Source: SIG598 sp045538015 (lineage in GTDB: Bacteria; Bacillota; Clostridia; Oscillospirales; Acutalibacteraceae). Taken from it: 64,000 bases of DNA. The stretch covers positions 1 through 64,000 of the forward strand of contig JAZSQO010000158.1 of the NCBI GenBank assembly GCA_045538015.1, written 5' to 3'. The notes beneath the pieces were generated by a model. It was not told where the DNA came from, ran no database searches, and saw only the letters and a list, made by a program, of their open reading frames with translations. Position numbers and translations under genes: made by a program. Position 1 is the stretch's first letter. The number at the start of each line of letters is the position of its first letter. Positions 17,323 to 25,670 of the stretch are shown here, one piece after another.

Positions 17323-17982
17323 TTAGGCGAGAATCTGTCCGTTCACATAGGTGGTGAATCTGGTTTTGAGGAATTCGGCGGCACGGCGGCACAGCAGCAT
17401 TCTCTCCATGAAAATCTCGTAAAATTCTATGGCGGAAAAACGCTTGCTGTCGGTGGTGAGGTGCAGCTCTATGGATGCGTTGTCCTTGTCCACAACTATG
17501 CGCGCGCTCTTTACGGAGTAATTCACCCGGTCGTGGATGTCAAAGCCGACAGTGTCCCGACTGCGGACACGGGAACGGCGTACATCACATTTGTCGGCGA
17601 GGATAAGCGCCGCCGCCACCGCGTTGACCGGCATGGCGGTGGACTCGTCGTGGTTTCCGATAGCCGTGATGACCGTTGCCGTTTCGTCCGGCTCCATGCC
17701 CATGGCGCGGAGGATGCGGAAGGCCATGATGGCTCCGCTCTGGGCGTGCTCTACGCGGTTGACCAGATTGCCGATGTCATGCATATATCCGGCGATCTGA
17801 GCCAGCTCCGCCTCACGGGGCGAATAGCCGAGGGTGGTCAGTATACTTTTTGCGGTGGCGGCCACCCGGCGGGCATGGGTGAAGCTGTGCTCGGTGTATC
17901 CGATGGCTTCAAGGGACTGGTCGGCTTTTTCAATATAGGTGTTTATTTCCGGGTTTGAGGTTATATCTTTGTAGGTAATCAT
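17323..17982 (-). CDS. HD-domain metal-dependent phosphohydrolase
   Basis: HD superfamily hydrolase of unknown substrate. The 219-aa protein starts at ATG 17982, placed by GGGAG. Metal-binding residues are visible as HARRV (His near 37), YMHDIGN (HD near 67-68), a distal His in EHAQSG, and IGNHDES followed by LADKCDV. The C-terminal part (about 150-219) is a small mixed domain. Members of this type act on nucleotides or signalling phosphates. It precedes cysK in one operon; no functional link is known. Confidence 0.85.
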   Translation of the reverse strand: MITYKDITSNPEINTYIEKADQSLEAIGYTEHSFTHARRVAATAKSILTTLGYSPREAELAQIAGYMHDIGNLVNRVEHAQSGAIMAFRILRAMGMEPDETATVITAIGNHDESTAMPVNAVAAALILADKCDVRRSRVRSRDTVGFDIHDRVNYSVKSARIVVDKDNASIELHLTTDSKRFSAIEFYEIFMERMLLCRRAAEFLKTRFTTYVNGQILA

Positions 17983-18000
17983 ATTCTTCTCCCGCATAAA

Positions 18001-18043
18001 AAGACCGCGGCGCGCGACCGGAAGCGGAACACGCGCCGCGGCA
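18001..18043 (-). terminator. Terminator after the dCMP deaminase gene
   Basis: On the minus strand the stem GCCGCGGCGCG/CGCGCCGCGG is followed by TCTTTTT, directly upstream of the HD-domain gene. Confidence 0.85.
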
Positions 18044-18049
18044 CATTAT

Positions 18050-18535
18050 TTACTGTCTGTAATCGAGGACGATCTCCTCACAGCTGGGCTTGTGGCATTC
18101 ATACACCACTCCGGCAGAATCCATCATTCGCTTGGAGGCCACAGTGGAATCGGTGCCGGCGTACTTATCGGAAAGGTACACCACCCGGGCAATTCCCGAC
18201 TGGATTATTGCCTTGGCGCAGTCGTTGCAGGGAAAAAGGGTGGTATAGACCGTAGCGCCCCGCAGAGACTTGCCGCCGGCGTTGAGGATGGCGTTCATTT
18301 CCGCGTGGACAACAAAGGGATACTTTGTGCTGTTGGCCTCTCCCTCCCGTTCCCATGGATACTCGTCATCCGAGCAGCCTTTTGGAAAGCCGTTGTAGCC
18401 GGTGGAAAGGATGATCTTATCCTCTCCCACTATGCAGCAGCCAACCTGCGTGCCGGGATCCTTGCTGCGCATGGACGCCAGAATGGCAACGCCCATGAAG
18501 TAATCTTCCCAGGAAATATATCCGCTGCGCTTCAT
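18050..18535 (-). CDS. dCMP deaminase (ComEB type)
   Basis: Zinc-dependent deoxycytidylate deaminase, dCMP to dUMP, which supplies the substrate of the ThyX encoded at about 36.5 kb. The 161-aa protein starts at ATG 18535 after GGAGG. Zn/catalytic motifs are visible as HAEMNAI (His/Glu near 78-80) and PCNDCAKAI (two Cys near 103-106); the substrate loop GYNGFPKGCSDD is present. It lies 24 bp after upp in the same operon. Deaminases in this family are allosterically controlled by dCTP/dTTP; that is family knowledge. Confidence 0.93.
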   Translation of the reverse strand: MKRSGYISWEDYFMGVAILASMRSKDPGTQVGCCIVGEDKIILSTGYNGFPKGCSDDEYPWEREGEANSTKYPFVVHAEMNAILNAGGKSLRGATVYTTLFPCNDCAKAIIQSGIARVVYLSDKYAGTDSTVASKRMMDSAGVVYECHKPSCEEIVLDYRQ

Positions 18536-18559
18536 AGCATCGCCCTCCGTCAAGCAGAA

Positions 18560-19291
18560 TCAATAGGTGCCGAAAATGCGGTCGCCGGCATCGCCCAGAC
18601 CGGGAACGATGTAGGCAGAGTCGTTGAGGCACTCGTCGAGAGCGGCGGTGAACACAGGAACATCGGGATGAGCCTCATGGAAGGCCTTGACACCCTCGGG
18701 AGCGGAGACAAGGCACATCAGGCGGATGTCGGTGCAGCCCTTTTCCTTGAGCATACGAACAGCATCAGCGGCGCTGCCGCCGGTGGCCAGCATGGGATCG
18801 GTGACGATGATGAGGCGATGCTGAATGTCATCGGGCAGCTTGCAGTAGTATTCAACCGGCTGGTGGGTGTCGTGGTCACGGTAAAGGCCGATATGGCCTA
18901 CCTTGGCGGTGGGGACAAGGCTGAGCAGACCATCCACCATGCCCAGTCCGGCACGGAGAATGGGAACGATGGCCAGAGTCTTTCCGGCGATGGCCTTGCC
19001 GGTCATCTTCATGATGGGAGTCTCGATTTCCACATCGCGGAGGGGCAGGTCACGGGTGACCTCGTAGCCCAGCAGAAGAGCGATCTCCTCCAGCAGCTCG
19101 CGGAAATCCTTGGCGCCGGTGCTCTTGTCGCGCATCATGGTCAGCTTATGCTGAATGAGGGGATGATCTATAACATGGAGCATGGCATTGTCCTGAGGCG
19201 CAGCCTCAACGGCAGCCTCTTCCTTGACCTCGGCTTCGGCCTTGATCTCAGCTTCAGCCAGCTTCTTTTCGGATTTTTTGAACAGCGACAT
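18560..19291 (-). CDS. upp: Uracil phosphoribosyltransferase with N-terminal extension
   Basis: Salvage enzyme that converts uracil and PRPP to UMP. The UPRT domain begins near residue 37 at LHVIDHPLIQHKLTMMRDK and shows ILRAGLGMVDG, the PRPP loop VTDPMLATGGSA and the C-terminal GLGDAGDRIFGTY. Before it lies an unusual extension of about 36 residues that starts MSLFKKSEKKLAEAE and is very rich in Lys, Glu and Ala. ATG 19291 follows GGGAGAG at 8 bp, whereas the internal Met before LHVIDH has only a weak site, so the extension is probably translated. Phosphofructokinase in this window has a similar-style extension. Confidence 0.93.
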   Translation of the reverse strand: MSLFKKSEKKLAEAEIKAEAEVKEEAAVEAAPQDNAMLHVIDHPLIQHKLTMMRDKSTGAKDFRELLEEIALLLGYEVTRDLPLRDVEIETPIMKMTGKAIAGKTLAIVPILRAGLGMVDGLLSLVPTAKVGHIGLYRDHDTHQPVEYYCKLPDDIQHRLIIVTDPMLATGGSAADAVRMLKEKGCTDIRLMCLVSAPEGVKAFHEAHPDVPVFTAALDECLNDSAYIVPGLGDAGDRIFGTY

Positions 19292-19433
19292 ATTTTGCAC
19301 TCTCCCATATTATTTTATTATACGGCACAGATCAGCGCGATATACGCCGAAAAGCGTACCTTTTTTTTAATTGTACCAAAGCCCGGCGATTTGTCAAAGG
19401 TTATTTTCATATTCTTGGCGGAAACTTTCAAAA

Positions 19434-19487
19434 ACACAAAAAGAAGGCCGCGGCGAAGTCTCCCAACGGAGGCCTCGCCGCGGCCGA
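19434..19487 (-). terminator. Terminator after the CWB2 surface protein gene
   Basis: Minus-strand stem GGCCGCGGCGA/TCGCCGCGGCC (19485-19446), followed by TTCTTTTTG. Confidence 0.85.
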
Positions 19488-19511
19488 AATCATGCTTTTG
19501 TTCCGTTACTG

Positions 19512-22500
19512 TTAATCAACAGCTTCGGCAAGGGTGAACGCAAGGCTGTCACTTACAGCGGCAGTACCACCAAAGATGAACAGGGAATCGGCCGCAGAGC
19601 TCTTGATGAAGCTGACAGCGGAGCCGTAGTTCTTGGCGGAGACCAGCACGACCGGCATCTTCAGCTTGGCGCACAGAGCACCGCCGGCCAGCGCGTCGGG
19701 GAAGGACTCACCGGTGGCAACAGCTATGGACTTGCCGGTAAACAGGCTCTTGTAGGTCTCGTTGATCTTGACGGAGGTCTCGTAGCGATCGCTGCCGCTG
19801 ATGCGGGTAACGGTAACGCCCAGCTTGGTCAGCGACTTTTCACCGGCATCAGAGATAGCGGCAGTACCGCCGAGGATAACGCCGGTCTTGCAGCTGCTGC
19901 TCTTGATGAACTCGGTAACATAGTTTTCAGCAGCGCCGGTGGTAGGAACATAGAGGATGGGATTGCCTTCGATGGCAGCGGCGGCGCTGATGGACAGGGC
20001 GTCGGGATAGTTATTGGCGTTGGCAAAGTAGAGCTTGGTGAACTTCTTGTCGGTCAGGTTGTAGAGCTTTTCGGCGATGGCAACAGAGGTGGAATAACGG
20101 TTGTCGCCGTAGATGCGCTCTATGCTGTAGCCCGCGTTCTTCAGAGCAGTGACGATAGAGTCGCTGACAGAAGCGGTTCCGCCGAGAACATAAATCTTGT
20201 TTGCTCCCAGACGCTTGAGCTCGTTGAGAACGCTCTGCTCAAGGCCGGAAGACTTGTTCTCGGTCAGAAGGATGGGAGCGTCAACGGCAGCGGCCAGAGG
20301 AACACCGGCCAGAGCGTCGGCAAACTTGAGTCCGTTGGCAAGAACAACATTCTTGGCAGTGGTCCAGCCTTCCTTGCTGATGGCAACAGAGGTCTCGATG
20401 CGGTTGCTGCCGGCAAGACGATCGGCAGCGCCGGCTCCGGACTGATCGACCTTGATGATGACAGTCTTGGTGCTGTCGGCATCGGTGGAAACGGTGATGG
20501 TTCCGGCACGGTTGAAGCCGGTATTCTTGCCGATAACGACGGGCATGGTGATGGTGTGGATGCCGTTATTGGTGCTGACAGTGTACTTGCCCATGGTGAT
20601 CCAGGAATCGCTGGCGGTGATCTTGGGCAGGACATTGGAGGTAACAACAAAGTTCTTGGTGCCGCCCTCGGCAGTGAAGCTCAGGGTGGTGACATCGGTC
20701 TTAAGATCGATCTTGTAAGCCTCAACGGTGATCTTGCCCAGCTGAGTACCCTTTGCGGAGGTGATATCCTCGGTCTTGGCATCGTGGGCATAGGCGCGCA
20801 GAACATACTCTACGGTCTTATCCTTGTTGGTGTTGGCAGGAATCGTGAATCTGTTGGAAATATCAACGGTCTTCATGGGTTTTTCGGCAGAACCGACATC
20901 AATGGGGCTGCCGACCATGGTGTCGCCGCAGAACAGGGCGAGCTTGTTGTAGATATTGGAGCCGGTGAGGGTGGCCTTGAAGGTGCCGCCCATGCAGGAG
21001 AGCTGCGTCTTATTGGCGGCGTTGCCGGTATCGATGACAGCAGAGGTGATCTTGTGCTCAGGCTCGGTGATGGTTACGGTGAAAGCAGTCTCGTTGTAGG
21101 AATTATCCTTCACGGTGAAGGTATACTTACCGTAGCCGGAGAGGTTGACACCGGTTTGGGCAGCAGCGTCAGAAACGGTAAAGGAGCTGCTGGCGTTCTT
21201 GGTGTCGACATAGACATAGGAAATACTGCTCATCTGGCCGTCATCGGTGATAACGACCTTGACGGGATAGTTGGACTTGAAGGCATTGTCCGCAACCTTA
21301 TTGGTCTTGTATTCTGCCTTTGTTTCGGCGCCGGCGTTGTCAACGCTGGTGACGGAGGCCACGGGAGCCGCGCTGCCGCTGTTATTGATGGTGATGGTAA
21401 CAGTAGTGGTGTTGGCTGGCTTGGCATTATCCTTTGCGACGATAGTATATACGCCGTCCTTCTTGAGAGAAACGCCGTTAGAGGAGGAAGCAATGGCAGT
21501 AGCCTTGGAGTCCTTGGCCTCCTTGTAGCTGAAGCTGGAGATACTTCCGTTATCCGAAGCAGTCACCTTGACAGCGCCGCTGACATTGATGCCGGCACCG
21601 TCGGAAAGGGAAACGGAGGTCTCCTGACCGTTGACCATATACTTGGCAGTGATGACCGGCTTGGTGCCGTCACCGGGCTTGAAGTACTGGCTGCTTCCGA
21701 AGGCAACACGGCCCACACCGTCGGTGACCTTGACGTAGACAAGGCACCAGGTCTTGCTGTTGCCGGTGATGGTAATGGTGTCGCCGGATCTGAGCGTGGT
21801 CCAGTTTTCGCTGGCCTTCTTCATGGCGGTGTAGCCGGAGTAGCCGGCGGCGTTGGGACCTTCGTTGCCGTATCTTACCATGTACTGGATGGAAGCGATG
21901 CCGCTGACATTGTCCTTGGCGTCAAACTTCAGCTTGACGGTATCGCTGAACACAAGGTCGGTATCCTTCTTGTCAGCGTGGTTGGCCATACCGTAGACGA
22001 TGCCGTTGATCACTTCCTTGTGGGTCTTGCCCAGAAGGATATCGGTGTAGTTTCTGTTGAGCTTGCCGGTAACATTGATAACAGAAACAGTGGGAGCGGT
22101 CTGATCGATGCTCAGATACGGGGTGTTGGCAAAGCCGTCGGCACCCTCAACATCCTCGGCGATGGCGTAAAGAACGCCCTTCTGACCGATGTTGACCTCG
22201 GTGTTGAAGATATACCAGCCGTCCTTTTTGGTCAGCTCGCTCATCTTGATTTCGGTATAGGGCAGCTTGCTGAGGTCGGTGGCGTTGGTAACGGGCTCGG
22301 GAGCCAGATAATATCCGAGGTACTTCAGGCCGCTGGCATACTTTCCGTTGTCTCTGAACTTGATTTCAGCTTTCAGATTTTCCACATCAAAGCAGACCGG
22401 ATTATCAACAGAAGCGTTGGTCTTGGAGGACCAGGTGGTCTCTTCCACGGTGATGCTTACATCAGGGCCGGTGGTGTCCTTGATGATGGAGGTGTTGGAG

Positions 22501-23144
22501 GTGATTACCTTGTAACCGGCGTATTTATTTTCCCAGGTGTAGAAATTATCTCTGACACCCTTGGTCCACTTGCCGCCGCCAAGGAGCTTGAGGTCAGCCT
22601 CGAGAGCTTCCTCGTTATTGTAATAATCCTTGATCTTGTAGACAAAGGTGAGATTACTGCTGCAGCCGGCAAAGGCAGTGGCGCTGACACTCAGAGGCTC
22701 ATCGAAGTACACATTGCGCAGAGCGGTGCACTTGTCAAAGGCGCCGGAGTGAATGATGGTGCCGCTCTCAAAGGTGACCGAGCTGAGGCGGGTGCACTCG
22801 CTGAACGCGCCGCTGTTGATTCTCTCAACTTTATCGCCGACGGTCAGGTTCTGAAGAACAGTATCCTTGGCGCAGGCGTTGTTGGCTACCAGTGTAATGT
22901 CGTAGTTGGTAACTAAGTTATCCTCGGTTCTGTGATAGAAGGTCGCCGGGATCGACATGTTCGCAGAGGACTTGTCGAAAAATCCGACCACTGTGGCCGT
23001 CTTGGCGGGAGTGTTGATCTCCACCTTCCAGGGCGAATTCTCGCCGGCCTGAGTGTAGTCGGCAAAGGCGGTCATGCCCAGGCATCCGAAGGCTGTTACC
23101 AGCGCGAGGAGTGCCGCAAGGCTTCTTTTGAATAACCTTTTCAT
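19512..23144 (-). CDS. Secreted surface protein with three cell-wall-binding-2 repeats
   Basis: A 1,210-aa exported protein. The signal peptide spans about residues 1-28 (MKRLFKRSLAALLALV, cleavage after AFA). A BspA-like leucine-rich segment follows (about 85-160: GAFSECTRLSSVTF, GAFDKCTALRNVYF). The middle (about 240-800) carries several Ig-like/bacterial adhesin beta modules with repeated TVTI endings, then a BACON-like stretch (about 800-900: LSFTAEGGTKNFVVTSN). Three CWB2 repeats (about 905-1210: RLAGSNRIETSVAIS, RIYGDNRYSTSVAIA, RISGSDRYETSVKIN) anchor such proteins to wall polymers in Clostridioides. Likely adhesin or wall protein; no catalytic motif is visible. Monocistronic. Confidence 0.9.
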   Translation of the reverse strand: MKRLFKRSLAALLALVTAFGCLGMTAFADYTQAGENSPWKVEINTPAKTATVVGFFDKSSANMSIPATFYHRTEDNLVTNYDITLVANNACAKDTVLQNLTVGDKVERINSGAFSECTRLSSVTFESGTIIHSGAFDKCTALRNVYFDEPLSVSATAFAGCSSNLTFVYKIKDYYNNEEALEADLKLLGGGKWTKGVRDNFYTWENKYAGYKVITSNTSIIKDTTGPDVSITVEETTWSSKTNASVDNPVCFDVENLKAEIKFRDNGKYASGLKYLGYYLAPEPVTNATDLSKLPYTEIKMSELTKKDGWYIFNTEVNIGQKGVLYAIAEDVEGADGFANTPYLSIDQTAPTVSVINVTGKLNRNYTDILLGKTHKEVINGIVYGMANHADKKDTDLVFSDTVKLKFDAKDNVSGIASIQYMVRYGNEGPNAAGYSGYTAMKKASENWTTLRSGDTITITGNSKTWCLVYVKVTDGVGRVAFGSSQYFKPGDGTKPVITAKYMVNGQETSVSLSDGAGINVSGAVKVTASDNGSISSFSYKEAKDSKATAIASSSNGVSLKKDGVYTIVAKDNAKPANTTTVTITINNSGSAAPVASVTSVDNAGAETKAEYKTNKVADNAFKSNYPVKVVITDDGQMSSISYVYVDTKNASSSFTVSDAAAQTGVNLSGYGKYTFTVKDNSYNETAFTVTITEPEHKITSAVIDTGNAANKTQLSCMGGTFKATLTGSNIYNKLALFCGDTMVGSPIDVGSAEKPMKTVDISNRFTIPANTNKDKTVEYVLRAYAHDAKTEDITSAKGTQLGKITVEAYKIDLKTDVTTLSFTAEGGTKNFVVTSNVLPKITASDSWITMGKYTVSTNNGIHTITMPVVIGKNTGFNRAGTITVSTDADSTKTVIIKVDQSGAGAADRLAGSNRIETSVAISKEGWTTAKNVVLANGLKFADALAGVPLAAAVDAPILLTENKSSGLEQSVLNELKRLGANKIYVLGGTASVSDSIVTALKNAGYSIERIYGDNRYSTSVAIAEKLYNLTDKKFTKLYFANANNYPDALSISAAAAIEGNPILYVPTTGAAENYVTEFIKSSSCKTGVILGGTAAISDAGEKSLTKLGVTVTRISGSDRYETSVKINETYKSLFTGKSIAVATGESFPDALAGGALCAKLKMPVVLVSAKNYGSAVSFIKSSAADSLFIFGGTAAVSDSLAFTLAEAVD

Positions 23145-23216
23145 ATTATTCCTCCGATCTTATTCAACGGTACCGCGCTGTTCTCAGAAAACGGCGCAAT
23201 TTCCGTTTATGAAGTA

Positions 23217-23245
23217 ATTATATCAACACCGGCTCGAATTCGCAA
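23217..23245 (-). promoter_or_regulatory. SigA-type promoter of the CWB2 surface protein gene
   Basis: On the minus strand, TTGCGA (23245-23240), a 17-bp spacer and TATAAT (23222-23217). The leader is about 65 nt and ends in GGAGG before the ATG. Confidence 0.72.
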
Positions 23246-23290
23246 CTGCAAATACCAGATTTAGTGTAAAAAAAATGTAAAATGCACAAC

Positions 23291-23325
23291 AAAACTGCCC
23301 CTCCGGACTGCTCCGAAGGGGCAAA
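23291..23325 (-). terminator. Terminator after trpB2
   Basis: Minus-strand stem TGCCCCT/AGGGGCA with a 14-base partly paired loop, then GTTTTGTTG. Confidence 0.75.
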
Positions 23326-23342
23326 GGGTCAATAAAATGAGA

Positions 23343-24722
23343 TCAGTTCTCCGGCACCACGGGCAGGCTGGCAAAGCCGGCCTCCAGCTCCTCGTCCGAG
23401 GGGATGTAATCCTGCATGATGCCGTCGTTGAATTTCTGGTAGGCGTACATATCGAAATAGCCGGTTCCGGTCAGGCCGAACACGATGTTCTTGTGCTCAC
23501 CGGTCTCCTTGCATTTGAGTGCCTCGTCGATGGCAACGCGAATAGCGTGGCTGCTCTCGGGAGCGGGAAGAATGCCCTCAACACGGGCAAACTCCTGAGC
23601 CGCGGCGAAAACCTCAGTCTGCTTTACGGTGGTGGCGGTCATGTAGCCGTCGTGATAGAGCTGGGAAAGCACCGAGCTCATACCGTGGTATCTCAGGCCG
23701 CCCGCGTGGTCGGAGGAAGGAATGAAGCCGCTGCCGAGGGTGTACATCTTCTGAAGCGGGCAGACGCGGCCGGTGTCGCAGTAGTCGTAGGCAAAGCGTC
23801 CGCGGGTGAGGCTGGGGCAGGATGCCGGCTCCACAGCGATGATCTTATAATCGTTCTCACCTCTGAGCATTTCGCCCACGAAGGGGCTGATGAGTCCGCC
23901 GAGGTTGGAGCCGCCGCCGGCACAGCCGATGATGATGTCCGCTTTGATGTTGTATTTGTCAAGAGCCGCCTTGGTTTCAAGGCCGATGACCGTCTGGTGG
24001 AGCAGCACCTGAGAAAGAACGCTTCCCAGCACATATCGGTAGCCTTCGTTGACCGACGCGGCTTCCACCGCCTCGGAAATGGCGCAGCCGAGGCTTCCGG
24101 AGGTTCCGGGATGCTCTTCGAGGATCTTTCTGCCTACCGCGGTGTCCATGGAAGGTGAAGGAGTGACCGACGCGCCGTAGGTGCGCATGACCTCCCGGCG
24201 GAAGGGCTTCTGCTCGTAGGAGCACTTGACCATATACACCTTGCAGTCAAGGCCGAGGTAGGCACAGGCCATGGAGGTTGCTGTTCCCCACTGCCCCGCT
24301 CCGGTCTCGGTGGTGACGCCCTTCAGGCCCTGATTCTTGGCGTAATAGGCCTGAGCAATGGCCGAGTTGAGCTTGTGGCTGCCGCTGGTGTTGTTGCCCT
24401 CGAATTTGTAGTAGATGTGCGCCGGAGTGCCCAGCTTTTCCTCCAAGCAGTAGGCACGCACCAGAGGCGACGGGCGGTACATTCTGTAAAAGCTGATTAT
24501 CTCCTCGGGGATGTCGAAATAAGGGGTGGTATCGTCCAGCTCCTGAATGGCCAGCTCCCGGCAGAATACCTGCTCCAGCTCCTCGAGGGTCGCCGGCTTA
24601 AGGGTCTGTGGATTGAGCAGCGGAGCCGGTTTGTTCTTCATATCCGCCCGGACATTGTACCACTGTCTGGGCATCTCGTGCTCTTCAAGATAAATTTTGT
24701 AGGGAATTCGATTGTCTGCCAT
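23343..24722 (-). CDS. trpB: Tryptophan synthase beta-like protein, TrpB2 type
   Basis: PLP enzyme of the TrpB2 subfamily, which condenses indole (or a related acceptor) with serine to give tryptophan. ATG 24722, placed by AAGGAAGG, gives 459 aa, longer than TrpB1 (about 400), as usual for TrpB2. Motifs: FEGNNTSGSHKLNSA with the PLP lysine, ETGAGQWGTA, GCAGGGSNLGG for the phosphate, and HAGGLRYHGMSS. No trpA is adjacent. The gene sits alone behind a tryptophan T-box leader and is followed by a terminator, so tryptophan limitation should induce it; this supports a real role in tryptophan supply. Confidence 0.93.
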   Translation of the reverse strand: MADNRIPYKIYLEEHEMPRQWYNVRADMKNKPAPLLNPQTLKPATLEELEQVFCRELAIQELDDTTPYFDIPEEIISFYRMYRPSPLVRAYCLEEKLGTPAHIYYKFEGNNTSGSHKLNSAIAQAYYAKNQGLKGVTTETGAGQWGTATSMACAYLGLDCKVYMVKCSYEQKPFRREVMRTYGASVTPSPSMDTAVGRKILEEHPGTSGSLGCAISEAVEAASVNEGYRYVLGSVLSQVLLHQTVIGLETKAALDKYNIKADIIIGCAGGGSNLGGLISPFVGEMLRGENDYKIIAVEPASCPSLTRGRFAYDYCDTGRVCPLQKMYTLGSGFIPSSDHAGGLRYHGMSSVLSQLYHDGYMTATTVKQTEVFAAAQEFARVEGILPAPESSHAIRVAIDEALKCKETGEHKNIVFGLTGTGYFDMYAYQKFNDGIMQDYIPSDEELEAGFASLPVVPEN

Positions 24723-24784
24723 GGTTATGCCTTCCTTTCTTTGCTTCCCGGCTCTCCCGGTTCTTTGGTTTCTGCGGAACGGCA

Positions 24785-24823
24785 TAAAAAAACTCCCATC
24801 CCGCAACTGATTTGTTGCTGGGA
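24785..24823 (-). terminator. Attenuator terminator of the trpB2 T-box leader
   Basis: Minus-strand stem CCCAGCAAC/GTTGCGGG (with a small bulge) and a six-base loop, then GGGAGTTTTTTT. It is the regulated terminator of the T-box; the T-run lies about 62 bp upstream of trpB2. Confidence 0.85.
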
Positions 24824-25073
24824 CAGAAGAAAAACTCCTGCGGTGCCACCCGGCTTGACGCTTTCGCGCCCACTCTGCGCATACAAACATATGCCGGCCT
24901 TTGATAACGGAGCGCCCTGCTCCGTCTCACATACTTTCGCCCGATCGCGATTTCTGCTCGCCCTCGGAAGTCCATTCGGCTCGATCCTCCGCGCCGCGAT
25001 CACACCATCCGCGGCTCTCTGTGCCGGAAGTAAAGGAGCTTACTCACTCTTCCTCAACGGTTTAGACTTATTG
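24785..25073 (-). promoter_or_regulatory. T-box riboswitch, tryptophan-specific, upstream of trpB2
   Basis: The leader RNA binds uncharged tRNA and controls read-through. The T-box core GGGTGGCACCGC (24851-24840) is intact and pairs with the tRNA acceptor end. The specifier sits in GAATGGAC near 24977-24970, giving UGG (Trp) at 24974-24972. Stem I features AGAGAGCCGCGG and GGTGTGATCGCGG are visible near 25010-24985. A leader of about 290 nt followed by an intrinsic terminator is the standard layout. The Trp assignment agrees with the downstream gene. Covariance scoring was not possible. Confidence 0.93.
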
Positions 25074-25079
25074 ACATGA

Positions 25080-25108
25080 AATATAGCACAAGGAGTGGCT
25101 CTTGTCAA
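25080..25108 (-). promoter_or_regulatory. SigA-type promoter of the T-box/trpB2 unit
   Basis: On the minus strand, TTGACA (25108-25103), a 17-bp spacer and TATATT (25085-25080). An inverted repeat TATTGACA/TGTCAATA brackets the promoter (about 25110-25069); it may be chance or an operator. Confidence 0.8.
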
Positions 25109-25169
25109 TAGGAAATTTCCGGATATTGAATGAGGGCCGGGATGCTGTCCCGACCCTCGGATATCCTGT

Positions 25170-25640
25170 TTACTCTTCAAGCAGACACACAGCGTGAGCC
25201 GCTATTCCCTCTCCGCTGCCGGTGAAGCCGAGGCCTTCCTCGGTGGTGGCCTTGACGCTTACCCGGGAGATATCCACACCGCAGGCATCGGCGATGTTGC
25301 GGCGCATGGTGTCAATATACGGGCGAAGCCTGGGACGCTGGGCAAGAACGGTGGCGTCTATATTGCCTATGGAATAGCCTTCACCAGAAACGCGCTCCAC
25401 CACCTTTTTCATCAGCACCAGACTGTCGGCGCCTTCAAAGGCCGGGTCATTGTCGGGAAAAAGCGCTCCGATATCCCCAAGGGCAGCCGCTCCCAGCAGC
25501 GCGTCGGAAATGGCGTGGGCCAGCACATCGGCATCCGAGTGGCCGAGAAGCCCCTTTTCGTAAGGGATATCAACGCCGCCCAGTATCAGCTTTCTGTCCT
25601 CAACCAGACGATGAACGTCATAGCCGTGTCCAATTCTCAT
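25170..25640 (-). CDS. ispF: 2-C-methyl-D-erythritol 2,4-cyclodiphosphate synthase
   Basis: MEP-pathway enzyme that cyclises CDP-ME 2-phosphate to MEcPP with release of CMP. The 156-aa protein has the zinc ligands Asp8 and His10 (GHGYDVHRL) and His42 (GHSDADVLAHAISDALLGA region), and the C-terminal KATTEEGLGFTGSGEGIAAHAV. Length is canonical. It follows the polyprenyl sugar transferase gene by 30 bp on the same strand. No ispD is fused or adjacent. Isoprenoid supply and a polyprenyl-phosphate-using enzyme in one transcript makes metabolic sense, but the link is inference. Confidence 0.96.
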   Translation of the reverse strand: MRIGHGYDVHRLVEDRKLILGGVDIPYEKGLLGHSDADVLAHAISDALLGAAALGDIGALFPDNDPAFEGADSLVLMKKVVERVSGEGYSIGNIDATVLAQRPRLRPYIDTMRRNIADACGVDISRVSVKATTEEGLGFTGSGEGIAAHAVCLLEE

Positions 25641-25670
25641 AATTCAACGCACCTCCGTTGGCGGTGAAGA

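Noticed and set aside
18536..18553. Earlier TTG start of the dCMP deaminase gene
   Set aside because: It lies upstream of and overlaps the GGAGG that serves ATG 18535.
19371..22916. 1,181-codon plus-strand ORF opposite the CWB2 surface protein
   Set aside because: Gly/Val/Asp-rich shadow with no known domain; the minus strand has a signal peptide, CWB2 repeats, promoter and terminator.
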